The notes: a model not told the origin generated them from the sequence alone. 36,860 nt of DNA from Myxococcaceae bacterium (GCA_020247085.1 JADCJJ010000187.1:1-36860); one strand, 5' to 3'; numbered from the stretch's first letter, positions 8,678 through 17,902 are shown. Program-made: numbers and translations.

Positions 8678-9724
8678 CTACGTCTTCATGCGCAGGCGGT
8701 GCTCGTGCACCTCGGCCGGCGTTTCCTCGGCGAGGGCGGCCTGCTTGAGCAACCGCGTCACCTGCGGCCCGAGCACGTCGAGCTCGGTCGAGGTGTAGCG
8801 CGCGCCACCGAACCGGCGCAGCTGCTCGGTCTGCTGCCGCAGTACCACCGCATCTTGAGCGAAGATGGCCGAGGCGACGGGCGCGACGAAAGGCTTCACC
8901 ACCCACGCCGGCAGCGGCAGCTTGAACGTCACGACCGCGAAGACGCGCGTGCAGGTGTCGTGCACCGGCGTCAGCGCGCTGGTGGCGTAGAGGTGGCTGC
9001 GCTCACCGAGCCGGTACTCGACCTGCGCGATGGACGGCAGGAGGAACCGGTCGAAGTGCACCGTGACGCCGCCGCCCGGAGCGAGGAGGCGGCCGATGAG
9101 GCCCTTCGGCGCGGGCTCGCCGATGAACTCGGCCTCGGCCCACGTGGCGTGGCGGCGCACCACCACGTCGATGACGTTCGATTTCTGCGCCGTGCGGAAG
9201 AGGCCCCGGTGCAGGAACGCGGTGTGCGGCACGTCGAGGGTATTCTCGACGACGGCGTGCACCGACGCCTCGACCTCGAACTCGCGCACCACGGTGCCCC
9301 ACGGCCGCTCGCCCAGGTGCGGGAAGGAGAAGGGCGCGCTCGAGGGCACGACGTCGGGCGTCGAGTACACCCAGACGAAGCCCTGCTGCTCGACGCAGGC
9401 CCACGTCTCGGCGCAGCGCGACCGCAGCGACACCTCGCCGTCGACCAGTCCGGGCACCGCGACGCACTGGCCGTCTCCTGAGAAGCGCCAGCCGTGGTAG
9501 CGGCACTGCAGCTCGCCCGCGACGACGTCTCCCGCCGACAGGGGGACGTTGCGGTGGGGGCACCGGTCGGTGAAGGCCGCCGGCGCCCCGCCGCGCCCAC
9601 GAAAGAGCACGAGGGGCTTGTCTTGCAACGTCACCGCCAACGGCCGGCGTCCGAGGGCCTGCGAGCGGCAGGCGACGAACCACGCGTCAGGAAGGGTCAG
9701 ACCCGGCGGTGGCGCGGCGCTCAT
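8678..9724 (-). CDS. Rieske [2Fe-2S] aromatic-ring-hydroxylase-type oxygenase
   Basis: A 348-residue Rieske non-heme-iron oxygenase alpha-subunit-like protein. The Rieske cluster ligands are Cys55, His57, Cys74 and His77 (CPHR...CRYHGW). The mononuclear iron site is visible in ENTLDVPHTAFLH, with His167 and His172 and the bridging Asp164. ATG 9724 was chosen because homologous proteins begin just before the LPDAWFVACRS strand; the open frame continues about 100 codons upstream but that part is Arg-rich and shadow-like. Such enzymes hydroxylate, demethylate or open rings in small molecules using electrons from a reductase; no reductase gene is adjacent. The substrate is unknown, and neighbours do not indicate one. 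Confidence 0.9.
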   Translation of the reverse strand: MSAAPPPGLTLPDAWFVACRSQALGRRPLAVTLQDKPLVLFRGRGGAPAAFTDRCPHRNVPLSAGDVVAGELQCRYHGWRFSGDGQCVAVPGLVDGEVSLRSRCAETWACVEQQGFVWVYSTPDVVPSSAPFSFPHLGERPWGTVVREFEVEASVHAVVENTLDVPHTAFLHRGLFRTAQKSNVIDVVVRRHATWAEAEFIGEPAPKGLIGRLLAPGGGVTVHFDRFLLPSIAQVEYRLGERSHLYATSALTPVHDTCTRVFAVVTFKLPLPAWVVKPFVAPVASAIFAQDAVVLRQQTEQLRRFGGARYTSTELDVLGPQVTRLLKQAALAEETPAEVHEHRLRMKT

Positions 9725-10034
9725 CGGCCCTGACTGTAACAGGCGCATGGACCCGCGGCGCCCGCCGGACCGGCGGTGGGTGGCGCCACGGAAGGCGCGG
9801 CCCAGGGCGACGCTGGCGGCTGATGACGAAGGCAGGGCCTCGGGTGGGCTCCAGCCCGGCGCGCGTGACGTGCTCCAGACGCACCAGCGCGCGCCCGGAG
9901 CGCCCGGCGTCGACGCGGGCGGCCACCCGGCCTCTCGCCCCCACGGAGACCTCGAGCGAAAGACGGCACGACCGCGCCGCGCACCCTTCGACTTCCGGGT
10001 TTGAGCCCGCCGTGGAAGGTGGGACGCTGCCCGC
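9725..10034. other. Divergent intergenic region
   Basis: A 310-base gap between the divergent Rieske oxygenase and chemotaxis receptor genes. It must hold promoters for both, but no clear -35/-10 or sigma-54 site was identified. An open frame on the minus strand crosses it as a 5' extension of the oxygenase and is judged non-coding. Confidence 0.45.
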
Positions 10035-11648
10035 ATGGGCGCTCTCTGGGCCAGGCTCTCGCTGCGGGTTCAGGCCGGCATCGCCGTCGCCGTCCCCTGC
10101 ATGCTCATCGCGCTGTTCGCCGCCATCACCTTCCCCTCCCGCCTCACCCAGCAGGCCGCCGAGGCCCTCGAGCGCCAGGCCACCCTCCTCGGCCAGCTCG
10201 CGGCCACCAACTCCGCGCCCACCGTCCGCCTCATCAACGACGGCCTCGCCCAGCCCGACGAGCTCGAGAGCCTCTTCAAGGGCCTCCACGCGAGCAAGGA
10301 GCTGTCGCGCGCCGGCGTGCTGCGGCTCGACCCGTCGCGCGTCAAGGGCACCGGCCGCGACCGCGTCATCACCCCCACTCCGGGTGACGGTGCGCTCGTC
10401 TACGGAGACCTGCTCCCGGAGACCTACGCCGTCGCCCCCGAGGACCAGTGTGTCACCCGCCGCGCCGAGACGCTCGACGTGTGCTGTACCGCCCGCGACA
10501 AGGACACCGCCGTGATGGTGGTGCTGCGCTTCTCGCTCGACCGCTTCGCCGAGCAGCGCCGCGACAACCAGGTGCTGGGCCTGTGGCTGCTCGTCGCGGG
10601 CCTCGCCCTCGGGCTGCTCCTCGCGCTGCTCCTCTCGAGCGCCATCTCTCGGCCGCTCGGCGTCGTCACCCGCCTCGCCCGCGAGCTCGCCGCCGGTGAC
10701 GTCACCGTCAGCACCGTCGAGGTGGGCGGCGCCGAAGAGGTCCGCTCCATGGCGGCGTCGGTGAACGAGATGGTCGGCAGCCTCAAGGGCCTCGTCGGCG
10801 AGATGGTGAGCCTCTCGGGGCGCCTGTCGAACGCCGCCCGCGGCCTCATCGCCGCCTCGACCGACCAGGAGCACGTCACCAGCCAGCAGTCTGCCTACGC
10901 CCAGCAGATCGCCGCCACCTTCGAGGAGCTGTCGCGCACCGCCGAGATGATTACCCGCGCCACTGAGACCGTCGAGCAGGCCGCCGGCCGCACCAACCAG
11001 GCCGTCGACGACGCGCGCAGCACCGTCGCCAAGGTGGTGACGGCCATGACCGAGATTCGCCGCGAGTCGAAAGAGGTCGCCGACGTCATCTCGCGCCTCA
11101 ACGGCGAGCTGCAGCAGGTGTCGCGCATCGCCGCCGTCATCAAGCAGGTCGCCGACCGCTCCGACCTGCTCGCCCTCAACGCCGCGCTCGAGGGCACCAA
11201 GGCCGGTGAGGTGGGCCGCGGCTTCTCGGTCGTCGCCGCCGAGATGCGCAAGCTCGCCGAGTCCGTCGCCCAGTCGGCCCGCGACATCGGCCGCATCGTC
11301 GAGAGCGTGCAGCAGTCGGGCGAGACCGCCGTCAGCCGCTCGAAGCAGGGCGTCGAGACCTCCGAGCGGGGCACCCAGATTGCCCAGCAGGCTTCGACCT
11401 CGTTCCAGCAAATCGTCGAGCTCGCCCGCGGCACCAAGGAGGCCGCCCAGCAGATCGCCGTCGCCACCCGCCAGCAGCGGCAGTCGAGCGAGCAGGCCGT
11501 CGCCGGCGCGCGCAACGTGGCCGACCTCGTCAAGCAGGGCGTCGACGCCACCGGCCGCACCACCCGCATCGCGCAGGACCTGCAGACGTCCGTCGAGGCG
11601 CTCACCGCCGTCACCGGCCGCTTCAAGGTCGACCCGACGGGCTCCTGA
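10035..11648 (+). CDS. Methyl-accepting chemotaxis protein
   Basis: A 537-residue transmembrane chemoreceptor. TM1 is at about residues 13-33 (AGIAVAVPCMLIALFAAITF), followed by a periplasmic sensor of about 145 residues, TM2 (LWLLVAGLALGLLLALLL), a HAMP linker beginning RPLGVVTRLARELAAGDV, and a long cytoplasmic coiled coil. The hairpin tip that contacts CheA/CheW reads SDLLALNAALEGTKAGEVGR, where most receptors have EAARAGE in place of EGTKAGE. The sensor carries several cysteines, including a CC pair near its end, whose role is unknown. There is no C-terminal CheR/CheB pentapeptide. A Shine-Dalgarno-like GGAAGGTGGGA precedes the ATG. No che genes lie nearby, so this is an orphan receptor in this window. 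Confidence 0.95.
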   Translation: MGALWARLSLRVQAGIAVAVPCMLIALFAAITFPSRLTQQAAEALERQATLLGQLAATNSAPTVRLINDGLAQPDELESLFKGLHASKELSRAGVLRLDPSRVKGTGRDRVITPTPGDGALVYGDLLPETYAVAPEDQCVTRRAETLDVCCTARDKDTAVMVVLRFSLDRFAEQRRDNQVLGLWLLVAGLALGLLLALLLSSAISRPLGVVTRLARELAAGDVTVSTVEVGGAEEVRSMAASVNEMVGSLKGLVGEMVSLSGRLSNAARGLIAASTDQEHVTSQQSAYAQQIAATFEELSRTAEMITRATETVEQAAGRTNQAVDDARSTVAKVVTAMTEIRRESKEVADVISRLNGELQQVSRIAAVIKQVADRSDLLALNAALEGTKAGEVGRGFSVVAAEMRKLAESVAQSARDIGRIVESVQQSGETAVSRSKQGVETSERGTQIAQQASTSFQQIVELARGTKEAAQQIAVATRQQRQSSEQAVAGARNVADLVKQGVDATGRTTRIAQDLQTSVEALTAVTGRFKVDPTGS

Positions 11649-11757
11649 CGCGGCTCACGGGCCAGGCCGCCCTGACGATTCAGTTGCGTTCCTTCGGTCA
11701 CGTCGCGAAGACCGGGGCGCTGCTTTCATTTTTCTTACGTTTCTTGGGGTCCTCCAG

Positions 11758-12654
11758 ATGGCCTGGCTCAACTACCACCACCTCTTGTACTTCTGGACGG
11801 TCGCGCGCACCGGCACCATCGCGAACGCGAGCCGGGAGCTGCACCTCTCGCAGCCGACCATCTCGACGCAGCTGAAGACGCTCGAGGACGCGCTCGGCCA
11901 GAAGCTGTTCCAGCGGGCCGGACGGCGGCTGGTGCTGACGGACGTGGGGCGCACCACCTACCGCTACGCCGACGAAATCTTCCGCCTCGGGCGCGAGCTG
12001 CAGGAGTCCATCACGCGGGGGCCGATGAGCCGGCAGGTGCGCTTCACCGTCGGCGTCTCGGACGTGGTGCCGAAGCTGGTGGCGCAGCGGCTGCTTGAGC
12101 CGGCCTACGGCGCCGTGCCCGATCTGCAGCTCGAGGTGCACGAGGGCAACCTCAACGGGCTCCTGGCGCGGCTGGCGCTGCACGAGCTCGACGTGGTGCT
12201 GAGCGACTCGCCGGCGCCCAACGACGTGAAGGTGCGCGCCTTCAGCCACAAGCTGGGCGAGAGCGGGCTGTCGTTCTTCGCCAAGGGCTCGCAGGTGGCG
12301 CCGCTGAAGAAGGGCTTCCCCCAGTCGCTCGACCAGGCGCCGATGCTGCTGCCGCAGACGGGCAGCAGCTCGCGCATCGCCCTCGACCAGTGGTTCGAGA
12401 AGAAGGGCGTGCGGCCGCGCGTGGTGGGCGAGTTCGACGACTCGGCGCTGATGAAGGTGTTCGGCGCGGCGGGCCGGGGCGTCTTCACGGCGCCCACCAC
12501 CATCGAGCCCGACGTCGTTCGCCAGTTCGAGGTGCAGCCCATCGGGCGCACCGACGAGATGACGCAGGCCTACTACGCCATCTCGGTGGAGCGCCGCCTG
12601 CGGCACCCGGCGGTGGTGGCCGTGGCCGAGTCGGCCCGCAAGGAGTTCGCTTGA
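11758..12654 (+). CDS. LysR-family transcriptional regulator, NhaR-like
   Basis: A 298-residue LysR-type regulator. The N terminus, MAWLNYHHLLYFWTVARTGT, followed by the helix-turn-helix LHLSQPTISTQLKTLEDALG, matches the NhaR branch, whose members open with a similar LNYHHLxYFW block. Residues about 90-295 form the effector-binding domain. ATG 11758 is chosen because the family N terminus begins there; the open frame runs further upstream through the chemoreceptor gene only as a shadow. NhaR proteins activate Na+/H+ antiporter and other stress genes in enteric bacteria, but no antiporter is adjacent here, so the regulon is unknown. A T-rich stretch at 11723-11745 just upstream may be promoter DNA. 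Confidence 0.92.
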   Translation: MAWLNYHHLLYFWTVARTGTIANASRELHLSQPTISTQLKTLEDALGQKLFQRAGRRLVLTDVGRTTYRYADEIFRLGRELQESITRGPMSRQVRFTVGVSDVVPKLVAQRLLEPAYGAVPDLQLEVHEGNLNGLLARLALHELDVVLSDSPAPNDVKVRAFSHKLGESGLSFFAKGSQVAPLKKGFPQSLDQAPMLLPQTGSSSRIALDQWFEKKGVRPRVVGEFDDSALMKVFGAAGRGVFTAPTTIEPDVVRQFEVQPIGRTDEMTQAYYAISVERRLRHPAVVAVAESARKEFA

Positions 12655-12745
12655 GCGCGCAGGTCCCCACCGCGCGGCCGGGGCGCTGAGCCTCGCCGCC
12701 GCCGGCGACAGGAGGAGCCCCCAGCCCCGCCGGCCGGGTCGTCCG

Positions 12746-13330
12746 TCAGCGGCTCCCGTCGGGCGGCGGGTCGACGACGTCGAGCTCGAGCGTGCGGCGG
12801 CGCTGGTTCGCGTACCAGAGGAACACCGTCACCGGCCCCACCTCATCGCACCGCACCTCGAGCTGGTCGTTCCCGATGGACGTCATCGCGCACCGGCGGT
12901 GGCTGCCCGGCGCCACCTTCTCGAGGCCGCCAGGGCCCTGGAGCACGAAGGTGCGCCCGCGTGGCACCGCCAGCCCGTGCGTTCCATCCCACGTGAAGCG
13001 CGGGACGCCCGCGTCGGGTGAGGCGACGACCGGCGGCGCCGCGACCTCGACCTGGAGCCCCCTCGGAACGGCCCCGTACCAGAGCGCCACCGTCGTCACG
13101 CCCGCCCGCTTCGCCGTCAGCACCAGCGTCGAGGGCCCGCTCACCTGCACGTCGCACCGCGCGCCGTCACTCGCCGAGACCCGCGTCGGCGGCGCCTGCA
13201 GCTGAAGCGTCACCACCTGCCCTTCGACGAGCTTCACGGCCGACCGCCCGTCCCACCGCACCACCCCGCCGTCCGCCGCCGCGAGCGCCACCGCCATCAG
13301 CATCGCCACCATGTCGGCGCCTTGTGCCAT
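12746..13330 (-). CDS. Small exported protein with two tandem pilus-N-like domains
   Basis: A 194-residue protein with an apparent signal peptide (MVAMLMAVALAAA; start at ATG 13330, or at the internal Met7, 13312). The mature part contains two copies of a roughly 65-residue beta-rich unit: the first ends VTTVALWYGAVPRGLQVEV, the second VTVFLWYANQRRRTLELDV. Each holds one Cys at the same relative place (GARCDVQV and HRRCAMTS). The pattern resembles the N-terminal domain of CpaC/RcpA-type pilus secretins, but without the secretin part. This assignment is by pattern only. It is divergent from glnA and may act in the periplasm; a function cannot be given. Confidence 0.75.
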   Translation of the reverse strand: MAQGADMVAMLMAVALAAADGGVVRWDGRSAVKLVEGQVVTLQLQAPPTRVSASDGARCDVQVSGPSTLVLTAKRAGVTTVALWYGAVPRGLQVEVAAPPVVASPDAGVPRFTWDGTHGLAVPRGRTFVLQGPGGLEKVAPGSHRRCAMTSIGNDQLEVRCDEVGPVTVFLWYANQRRRTLELDVVDPPPDGSR

Positions 13331-13499
13331 GCCCGGGCCTTCGACGCCCCATCTCCTTGAAAGTTCTCGAAGGACAGTTGATGGGTGAGCTGCTTCAAAG
13401 AACGAGGAAACAAGGCTTCAGAGCGGTCGACTTGAGTTTATTGGTGTGAGATGGAGCGTTCCCGTCGTTCGAAAACGCCCTCTCTGAAGGAGACCGCCC
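13331..13499 (+). promoter_or_regulatory. glnA upstream region with strong ribosome-binding site
   Basis: This divergent intergenic region is noticeably lower in G+C between about 13360 and 13480 than its surroundings and must carry the glnA promoter. A strong Shine-Dalgarno GAAGGAGA at 13486-13493 lies 6 bases before the ATG at 13500, supporting that start. A sigma-54 site, common before glnA in proteobacteria, was looked for; the best candidate has GG and GC one base too far apart, so none is claimed. Confidence 0.5.
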
Positions 13500-14942
13500 A
13501 TGTCGACCCCTCCCCTCCGTGACTTCCTCGAGATTCCCTATGAGCAGCTCGAGGAGATGAACCTGTCGGTGAAGCAGGCGCGCATCAACCGTGAGCCGGC
13601 CGAGAAGCTGAAGGAGGCGCGGCTGAAGTACCTGACGGACGAGCGCCGCATCAAGGCGGTGACGGTGTGCTTCACGGACCTCGAGGGCCGGCTGCACATG
13701 CTCGACTACGACAAGAAGTTCCTCCTCAAGTCGGGCGACAACCTCACCTTCGACGGCTCGTCGGTGCGCGGGTTCTCGGCGCAGCACGAGTCCGACCTGC
13801 GGCTCAACGTCGACTGGGCGTCGTTCTACTGGCTGCCGGCGGACGTGTTCGGGCCTGGTAAGGTGTTGGTGTTCTCCGAGGTGTTGGGCCGTGATGGCGC
13901 GACCTATCCGAGCGACCTGCGCACGCGCCTCAAGCAGTACGGCGAGCAGCTCTTCGCGAAAGAGGGCGCGGTGTGTCACGTCGCCCCTGAGATTGAGGGC
14001 TTTCTCTTCGAGGGCCGCGACGCCGAGCGCCGGTACCACGAGACGCACGGCTTCCAGTACGTGTCGACGGGCGGGTACTACCACTCGCTGCCGGGCGACA
14101 AGCTGCGCCACTTCATCGACAACGCTGCCGAGGTGCAGCGCGCGATGGGGTTTGGCAACGAGAAGGACCACCCCGAGGTGGCGCCGAGCCAGTTCGAGAT
14201 GAACTTCTCGTACTCCGAGGCGCTCATCACCGCCGACCAGGTGCAGCTCTACAAGCTGCTGTGCCGGCAGGTGGCCGCGAACCTCGGCATGACGGCCTCG
14301 TTCCTGCCCAAGCCCGTCACCGGCATCAACGGCAACGGCATGCACACCAACATGTCGTTCTCGAAGGGCGGCAAGAACCTGTTCTGGGACCAGAAGGGCC
14401 AGGACGGGCTGTCGAAGCACGGCTGGGACGCCATCGACCGCATCCTCACCAACGCCGACGACATCTGCCTCATCTTGAACCCGTCGGTGAATGCGTACCG
14501 CCGGCTCGACCCGCACTTCGAGGCGCCGAATCAAATCAAGGCCTCGCCGAACAACCGTGGCGCGATGGTGCGCATCCCCACGGGCAACGAGCGCTCGGCG
14601 CGCATCGAGGTGCGCTCGGTGGCGCCCGACGCGAACCCGTACCTGGTGTTCTACACGCTGATGCGCACCGCCCTCGAGGGCTCGGGCTCGGAGCAGACGG
14701 CCGACGAGTCGAAGCGCAGCCGCACGCGCTTCCTGCCCGACAACATCTACGACGCCATTCGCCTGTTCAAGGGCTCGAAGTTCGTCTCCGAGGTGCTGGG
14801 AGAGGGCGTGCAGGGCAAGTTCGCCGAGCTGAAGCAGATGCAGGCCGACCGCTGCCCGAAGGCGCTCGGGACGCAGATCAAGGTGCCCGAGATTCAGTTC
14901 CACCACGAGGTGACGAACCAGTACCTCTGGTCGAAGTTCTGA
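13500..14942 (+). CDS. glnA: Glutamine synthetase, type I family
   Basis: A 480-residue cytoplasmic enzyme that makes glutamine from glutamate, ammonia and ATP. Seen: the beta-grasp motif FDGSSVRGFSAQHESDLRL, the first metal-ligand strand APEIEGFLFEG, the ATP-binding signature LPKPVTGINGNGMHTNMSFS, and the C-terminal active-site segment NRGAMVRIPTGNERSARIEV with ANPYL. The region where E. coli GlnA carries its adenylylation Tyr reads DNIYDAIRLFKG: a Tyr is present but the following LPPEE is not, so control by adenylylation is uncertain. The C-terminal region also differs from the usual sequence, so this belongs to a divergent GSI subgroup. It has a strong ribosome site and stands alone, not with ntrBC or glnB. 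Confidence 0.95.
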   Translation: MSTPPLRDFLEIPYEQLEEMNLSVKQARINREPAEKLKEARLKYLTDERRIKAVTVCFTDLEGRLHMLDYDKKFLLKSGDNLTFDGSSVRGFSAQHESDLRLNVDWASFYWLPADVFGPGKVLVFSEVLGRDGATYPSDLRTRLKQYGEQLFAKEGAVCHVAPEIEGFLFEGRDAERRYHETHGFQYVSTGGYYHSLPGDKLRHFIDNAAEVQRAMGFGNEKDHPEVAPSQFEMNFSYSEALITADQVQLYKLLCRQVAANLGMTASFLPKPVTGINGNGMHTNMSFSKGGKNLFWDQKGQDGLSKHGWDAIDRILTNADDICLILNPSVNAYRRLDPHFEAPNQIKASPNNRGAMVRIPTGNERSARIEVRSVAPDANPYLVFYTLMRTALEGSGSEQTADESKRSRTRFLPDNIYDAIRLFKGSKFVSEVLGEGVQGKFAELKQMQADRCPKALGTQIKVPEIQFHHEVTNQYLWSKF

Positions 14943-15068
14943 CGTCGAGGTGGCGCTTCGAAGCGGCCCGGGTCCCCGGGGCTCCGTCGCGGCGCCGAGC
15001 GCCCGGGTGGGGGGGACGACAAGCGTGGCCGGGCCGGCGGACGAGGGGGCCGCCGGGTCGAGTCGGGG

Positions 15069-17837
15069 GTGAGCCGCGCGCGCGTCCAGTTGAACGATGA
15101 CGTCCGGGGCGCGCTGTGGTCGGCTCGGACCGAGCGCATGCGTTCGAGAGACACCTGTCCGTCGTGCGGGGAGAAGGTCGCTCCTGGCGACCTCCTGTGC
15201 CCGAACTGCGAGCTCATCCTCGACCCGAGCCAGCTGCCAGACCGGCCGTCGGGAGACGTCTCGGTGGTGCGGCGAATGCTCGAGGCTCCGCAGCGGGGCC
15301 TCCCTGCGTCGCGGCCGCAGCGCCCGGCGTCAGCAGCGCCCGGGAGCGCCGGGCGGAACCACGAGGGTCCGACGCGGGTGTTCGCCCTCGGCCGAGACAG
15401 CGGCGTGCCCATCGTGGTGGCGTCGCTGACGAAGAAGGCAGCGCAGCTCTCCGAGCTCGAGGCCTTCGTGGTGTCGTTCATCGATGGCGCGTCTGACGTG
15501 CCGGCGCTCGCTGCGAAGGCGGGGCTCCGGGTGCTCGAGCTCGGGGTGGTGCTGCAGACGCTGAACGACAAGATGATCGTCGACTTCGCCGACGAGCCGC
15601 CGACCGGCGAGGACGAGGTCATCGAGGCGTCGCTGGCCGACGACGTGTTTCAGGCGCCGACGGTCGCCGGCCCTGGCGCGATGCGAAGGCCCCTCGAGGC
15701 TGCGTCGGGCGAGGGATGGGCGGACGACGACGTGGCGATGGGCACCACAAGGCCGCCACGGGGCCGGGAGGGTGTCTCGGGGGACGGGTGGGCGGACGAC
15801 GACGTGGCGACGGGCGCTTCGGGGCCGCCACGGAGCCGCGAGGCTGCGTCGGGCGAGGGATGGGCGGACGACGACGTGGCGATGGGCACCACGAGGCCGC
15901 CACGGGGCCGGGAGGGTGCCTCGGGGGACGGGTGGGCGGACGACGACGTGGCGACGGGTGCTTCGGGGCCGCCATGGAGCCGCGAGGCTGCGTCGGGTGA
16001 CGGGCGTGCGGACGATGACGGAACGACGGGCGCCGGAGCACCGCTGACGGGCCGGGAGGAAGACGCGCACGGCGGGTGGGTGGGCCCAGGCGCTTCGACG
16101 CGAGACGAGGTGCCACCGGCGGCGCCCACGCCCCCTGGACCCGTGGCGCAGCAGATGAGCCGCTTGCCGGCGCCCCGACGGACGAGGCCCTTCGAGCCCG
16201 ACGTGCCGTCTCCCCGCGACGTGACTCCGGCTGACGACGTGACTCCGGCTGACGCCGTGCCGCCGGCCGCGCCGACGCCGCCCGACGCTGGCAGGCGCTG
16301 GCAGACGCATTCGGCCTCGGCTGAACCCCTCGAGGCGTCACCGGGCGGGCGGGCACCGTCGCCGCGGCACGCCGACGGCAGCGAAGGCGCGAGGCCTCCC
16401 GAATCAGAGGGACGACCGGCGTTGGTGGACCCGGGCAGCCGGGGCGTCGCGCCGCCCGGCAGTCGCGATGACGACGGTCGCGGCCTGTCCGGAAAGAGGC
16501 CTCACGGTGAGCCGGTGCGCCTGCCGGGTGCCGCCTCGAAGGCCGGCGCTCCGCCGGTGGTTCCGCCGGCGGCGCCCTCTTCGAGGCGCGGCGAGCACGT
16601 GCCGGTGCCGCTGCCCGGTGGCGACGCAAGAGCGCCAGCCGAGCCTCGGCCGCCAGCCGGTGCCAGCTCCTCCTTTCCGGGGCTCGCGCTCTCCGAAGAG
16701 GCCTTCTCGGTGGCCCTCGCGGCGTCGTCGCGCCCGTTCCCGTCGCCGTCCCCCGAGCTGGACGCCGGGCACCAGCCTGGCGACGGCCAGGAGGGCGCGG
16801 CGCCAGGCCGGTCCTCCATCGTCTTCGCGTCGTCCTGGCCCACCCCGAAGGCGCCCCTCGTCGCTCCGGCCGCGCGCGAGGGCTCGCCTCAGTCTGGCGT
16901 GCTGACCCGGTCCGTCGTCGTGTCGCCGACGCCGCGGTCGCTCGAGCCCATCGAGCCCCAGCCCTCCATCATCATCGCGCCGCTCGATGCCCCGCCGGCC
17001 GCGGCGCGGCCCCCACCGCCCCCGCCGCCGAGAGAGACGCCGCCGCCCGTCGTCGTCGCGCCGCCGACGATTCGTCCCGTGGTGTCGGCGGTGATGGCGG
17101 CGGTCGAGGCGCTGGTGCCGCTGCCGGCCGGGCCGGGCGTCGAGCTGCCCTGGGTGCAGGCGCCGGAGCCTTCGGCGCGTGAGGGCTCCGAGCCGAGCTC
17201 GTCTCCGACGGCGCCGGAGCTGCCCATGGCGTCGGCGGACACCGTCGCGAAGCGGCGGAAGACCCTGGCGAGCGGCCTTCGCCCCGCGCAGCCGCGGGCG
17301 GTCCCGGCCGAGCGTGGGAGCCCGCGTGGCGCGGCGCGCCCCGCCGACACGCTGCCCGAGGTCGAGGTGGTGCCGGCCGAGCCGCCGGCGGGCAAGGCGG
17401 CCCGGCCCGTGGCGCCGGAGCCGGTCGCCGCCGTCTCGGACTCACGCATCGTCCATGCCGGGAAGGCGAACCGGAAGGTGCTCGACGCCTTGAGTCAGGT
17501 GAAGCGCCGTGACGTGTCGAGCGAGCCGGCGAGGCCTGCGCTCGAGTCCTCCGAGACGCCGGCCGACCGCCTCGCCGCCGGCTCGCTCCAGGTGGCGCTG
17601 CGCATGGAGCAGGGCGGCCGCCTCGACGACGCCATTCGCTACCTCGAGAAGTCCATCGCGCAGAGCCCTGACGCTCCATCGCTCTACAACCGGCTCGCCA
17701 TCATCCTCATGCGCGAGCGCGCCGACCTGCGGCGCGCCGAGCAGCTGCTGCAGAAGGCCGTGGCGCTGGCCCCCGACGACGGCGTCTACTCGATGAACCT
17801 CAAGGCCGTCGTCACCCGGCGGGCGTTGAAGCCGTAG
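15069..17837 (+). CDS. Zinc-ribbon/low-complexity/TPR protein
   Basis: A 922-residue protein with three visible parts. Residues about 30-48 form a zinc ribbon, CPSCGEKVAPGDLLCPNC. Residues about 100-175 are a compact helical domain (LSELEAFVVSFIDGASDVPA...) of a type seen in myxobacterial multidomain proteins. Residues about 210-800 are low complexity, rich in Pro, Ala, Ser, Asp and Arg, including five 24-residue repeats built on GWADDDVA. The C terminus holds two to three TPR units (SLQVALRMEQGGRLDDAIRYL...). There is no signal peptide or transmembrane segment, so a cytoplasmic scaffold is likely. The start is uncertain: GTG 15069, or ATG 15138 just before the zinc ribbon. A role in motility or signalling complexes is possible but not shown. 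Confidence 0.85.
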   Translation: MSRARVQLNDDVRGALWSARTERMRSRDTCPSCGEKVAPGDLLCPNCELILDPSQLPDRPSGDVSVVRRMLEAPQRGLPASRPQRPASAAPGSAGRNHEGPTRVFALGRDSGVPIVVASLTKKAAQLSELEAFVVSFIDGASDVPALAAKAGLRVLELGVVLQTLNDKMIVDFADEPPTGEDEVIEASLADDVFQAPTVAGPGAMRRPLEAASGEGWADDDVAMGTTRPPRGREGVSGDGWADDDVATGASGPPRSREAASGEGWADDDVAMGTTRPPRGREGASGDGWADDDVATGASGPPWSREAASGDGRADDDGTTGAGAPLTGREEDAHGGWVGPGASTRDEVPPAAPTPPGPVAQQMSRLPAPRRTRPFEPDVPSPRDVTPADDVTPADAVPPAAPTPPDAGRRWQTHSASAEPLEASPGGRAPSPRHADGSEGARPPESEGRPALVDPGSRGVAPPGSRDDDGRGLSGKRPHGEPVRLPGAASKAGAPPVVPPAAPSSRRGEHVPVPLPGGDARAPAEPRPPAGASSSFPGLALSEEAFSVALAASSRPFPSPSPELDAGHQPGDGQEGAAPGRSSIVFASSWPTPKAPLVAPAAREGSPQSGVLTRSVVVSPTPRSLEPIEPQPSIIIAPLDAPPAAARPPPPPPPRETPPPVVVAPPTIRPVVSAVMAAVEALVPLPAGPGVELPWVQAPEPSAREGSEPSSSPTAPELPMASADTVAKRRKTLASGLRPAQPRAVPAERGSPRGAARPADTLPEVEVVPAEPPAGKAARPVAPEPVAAVSDSRIVHAGKANRKVLDALSQVKRRDVSSEPARPALESSETPADRLAAGSLQVALRMEQGGRLDDAIRYLEKSIAQSPDAPSLYNRLAIILMRERADLRRAEQLLQKAVALAPDDGVYSMNLKAVVTRRALKP
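15708..16067 (+). repeat. Five 72-bp coding repeats with a 144-bp higher-order period
   Basis: Five units of 72 bp start at 15708, 15780, 15852, 15924 and 15996 and each encodes a 24-residue Asp-rich peptide around GWADDDVA. Units 1 and 3 are nearly identical to each other, as are 2 and 4, giving a 144-bp higher-order repeat; unit 5 is degenerate. This pattern indicates a recent duplication of a two-unit block within the low-complexity linker. Confidence 0.93.
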
Positions 17838-17902
17838 GGGGCGCTGCGCGGTCGATTCCCCGTCTCGCCGTCGTCATCTTCGCGTCGGGCTCTGGCCCCG
17901 CT

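Noticed and set aside
13441-13457. Sigma-54 site before glnA
   Set aside because: GG and GC are separated by 11 rather than 10 bases and the boxes match poorly.
13395-14906. A 503-codon open frame antisense to glnA
   Set aside because: It is a composition shadow of a clearly real gene.
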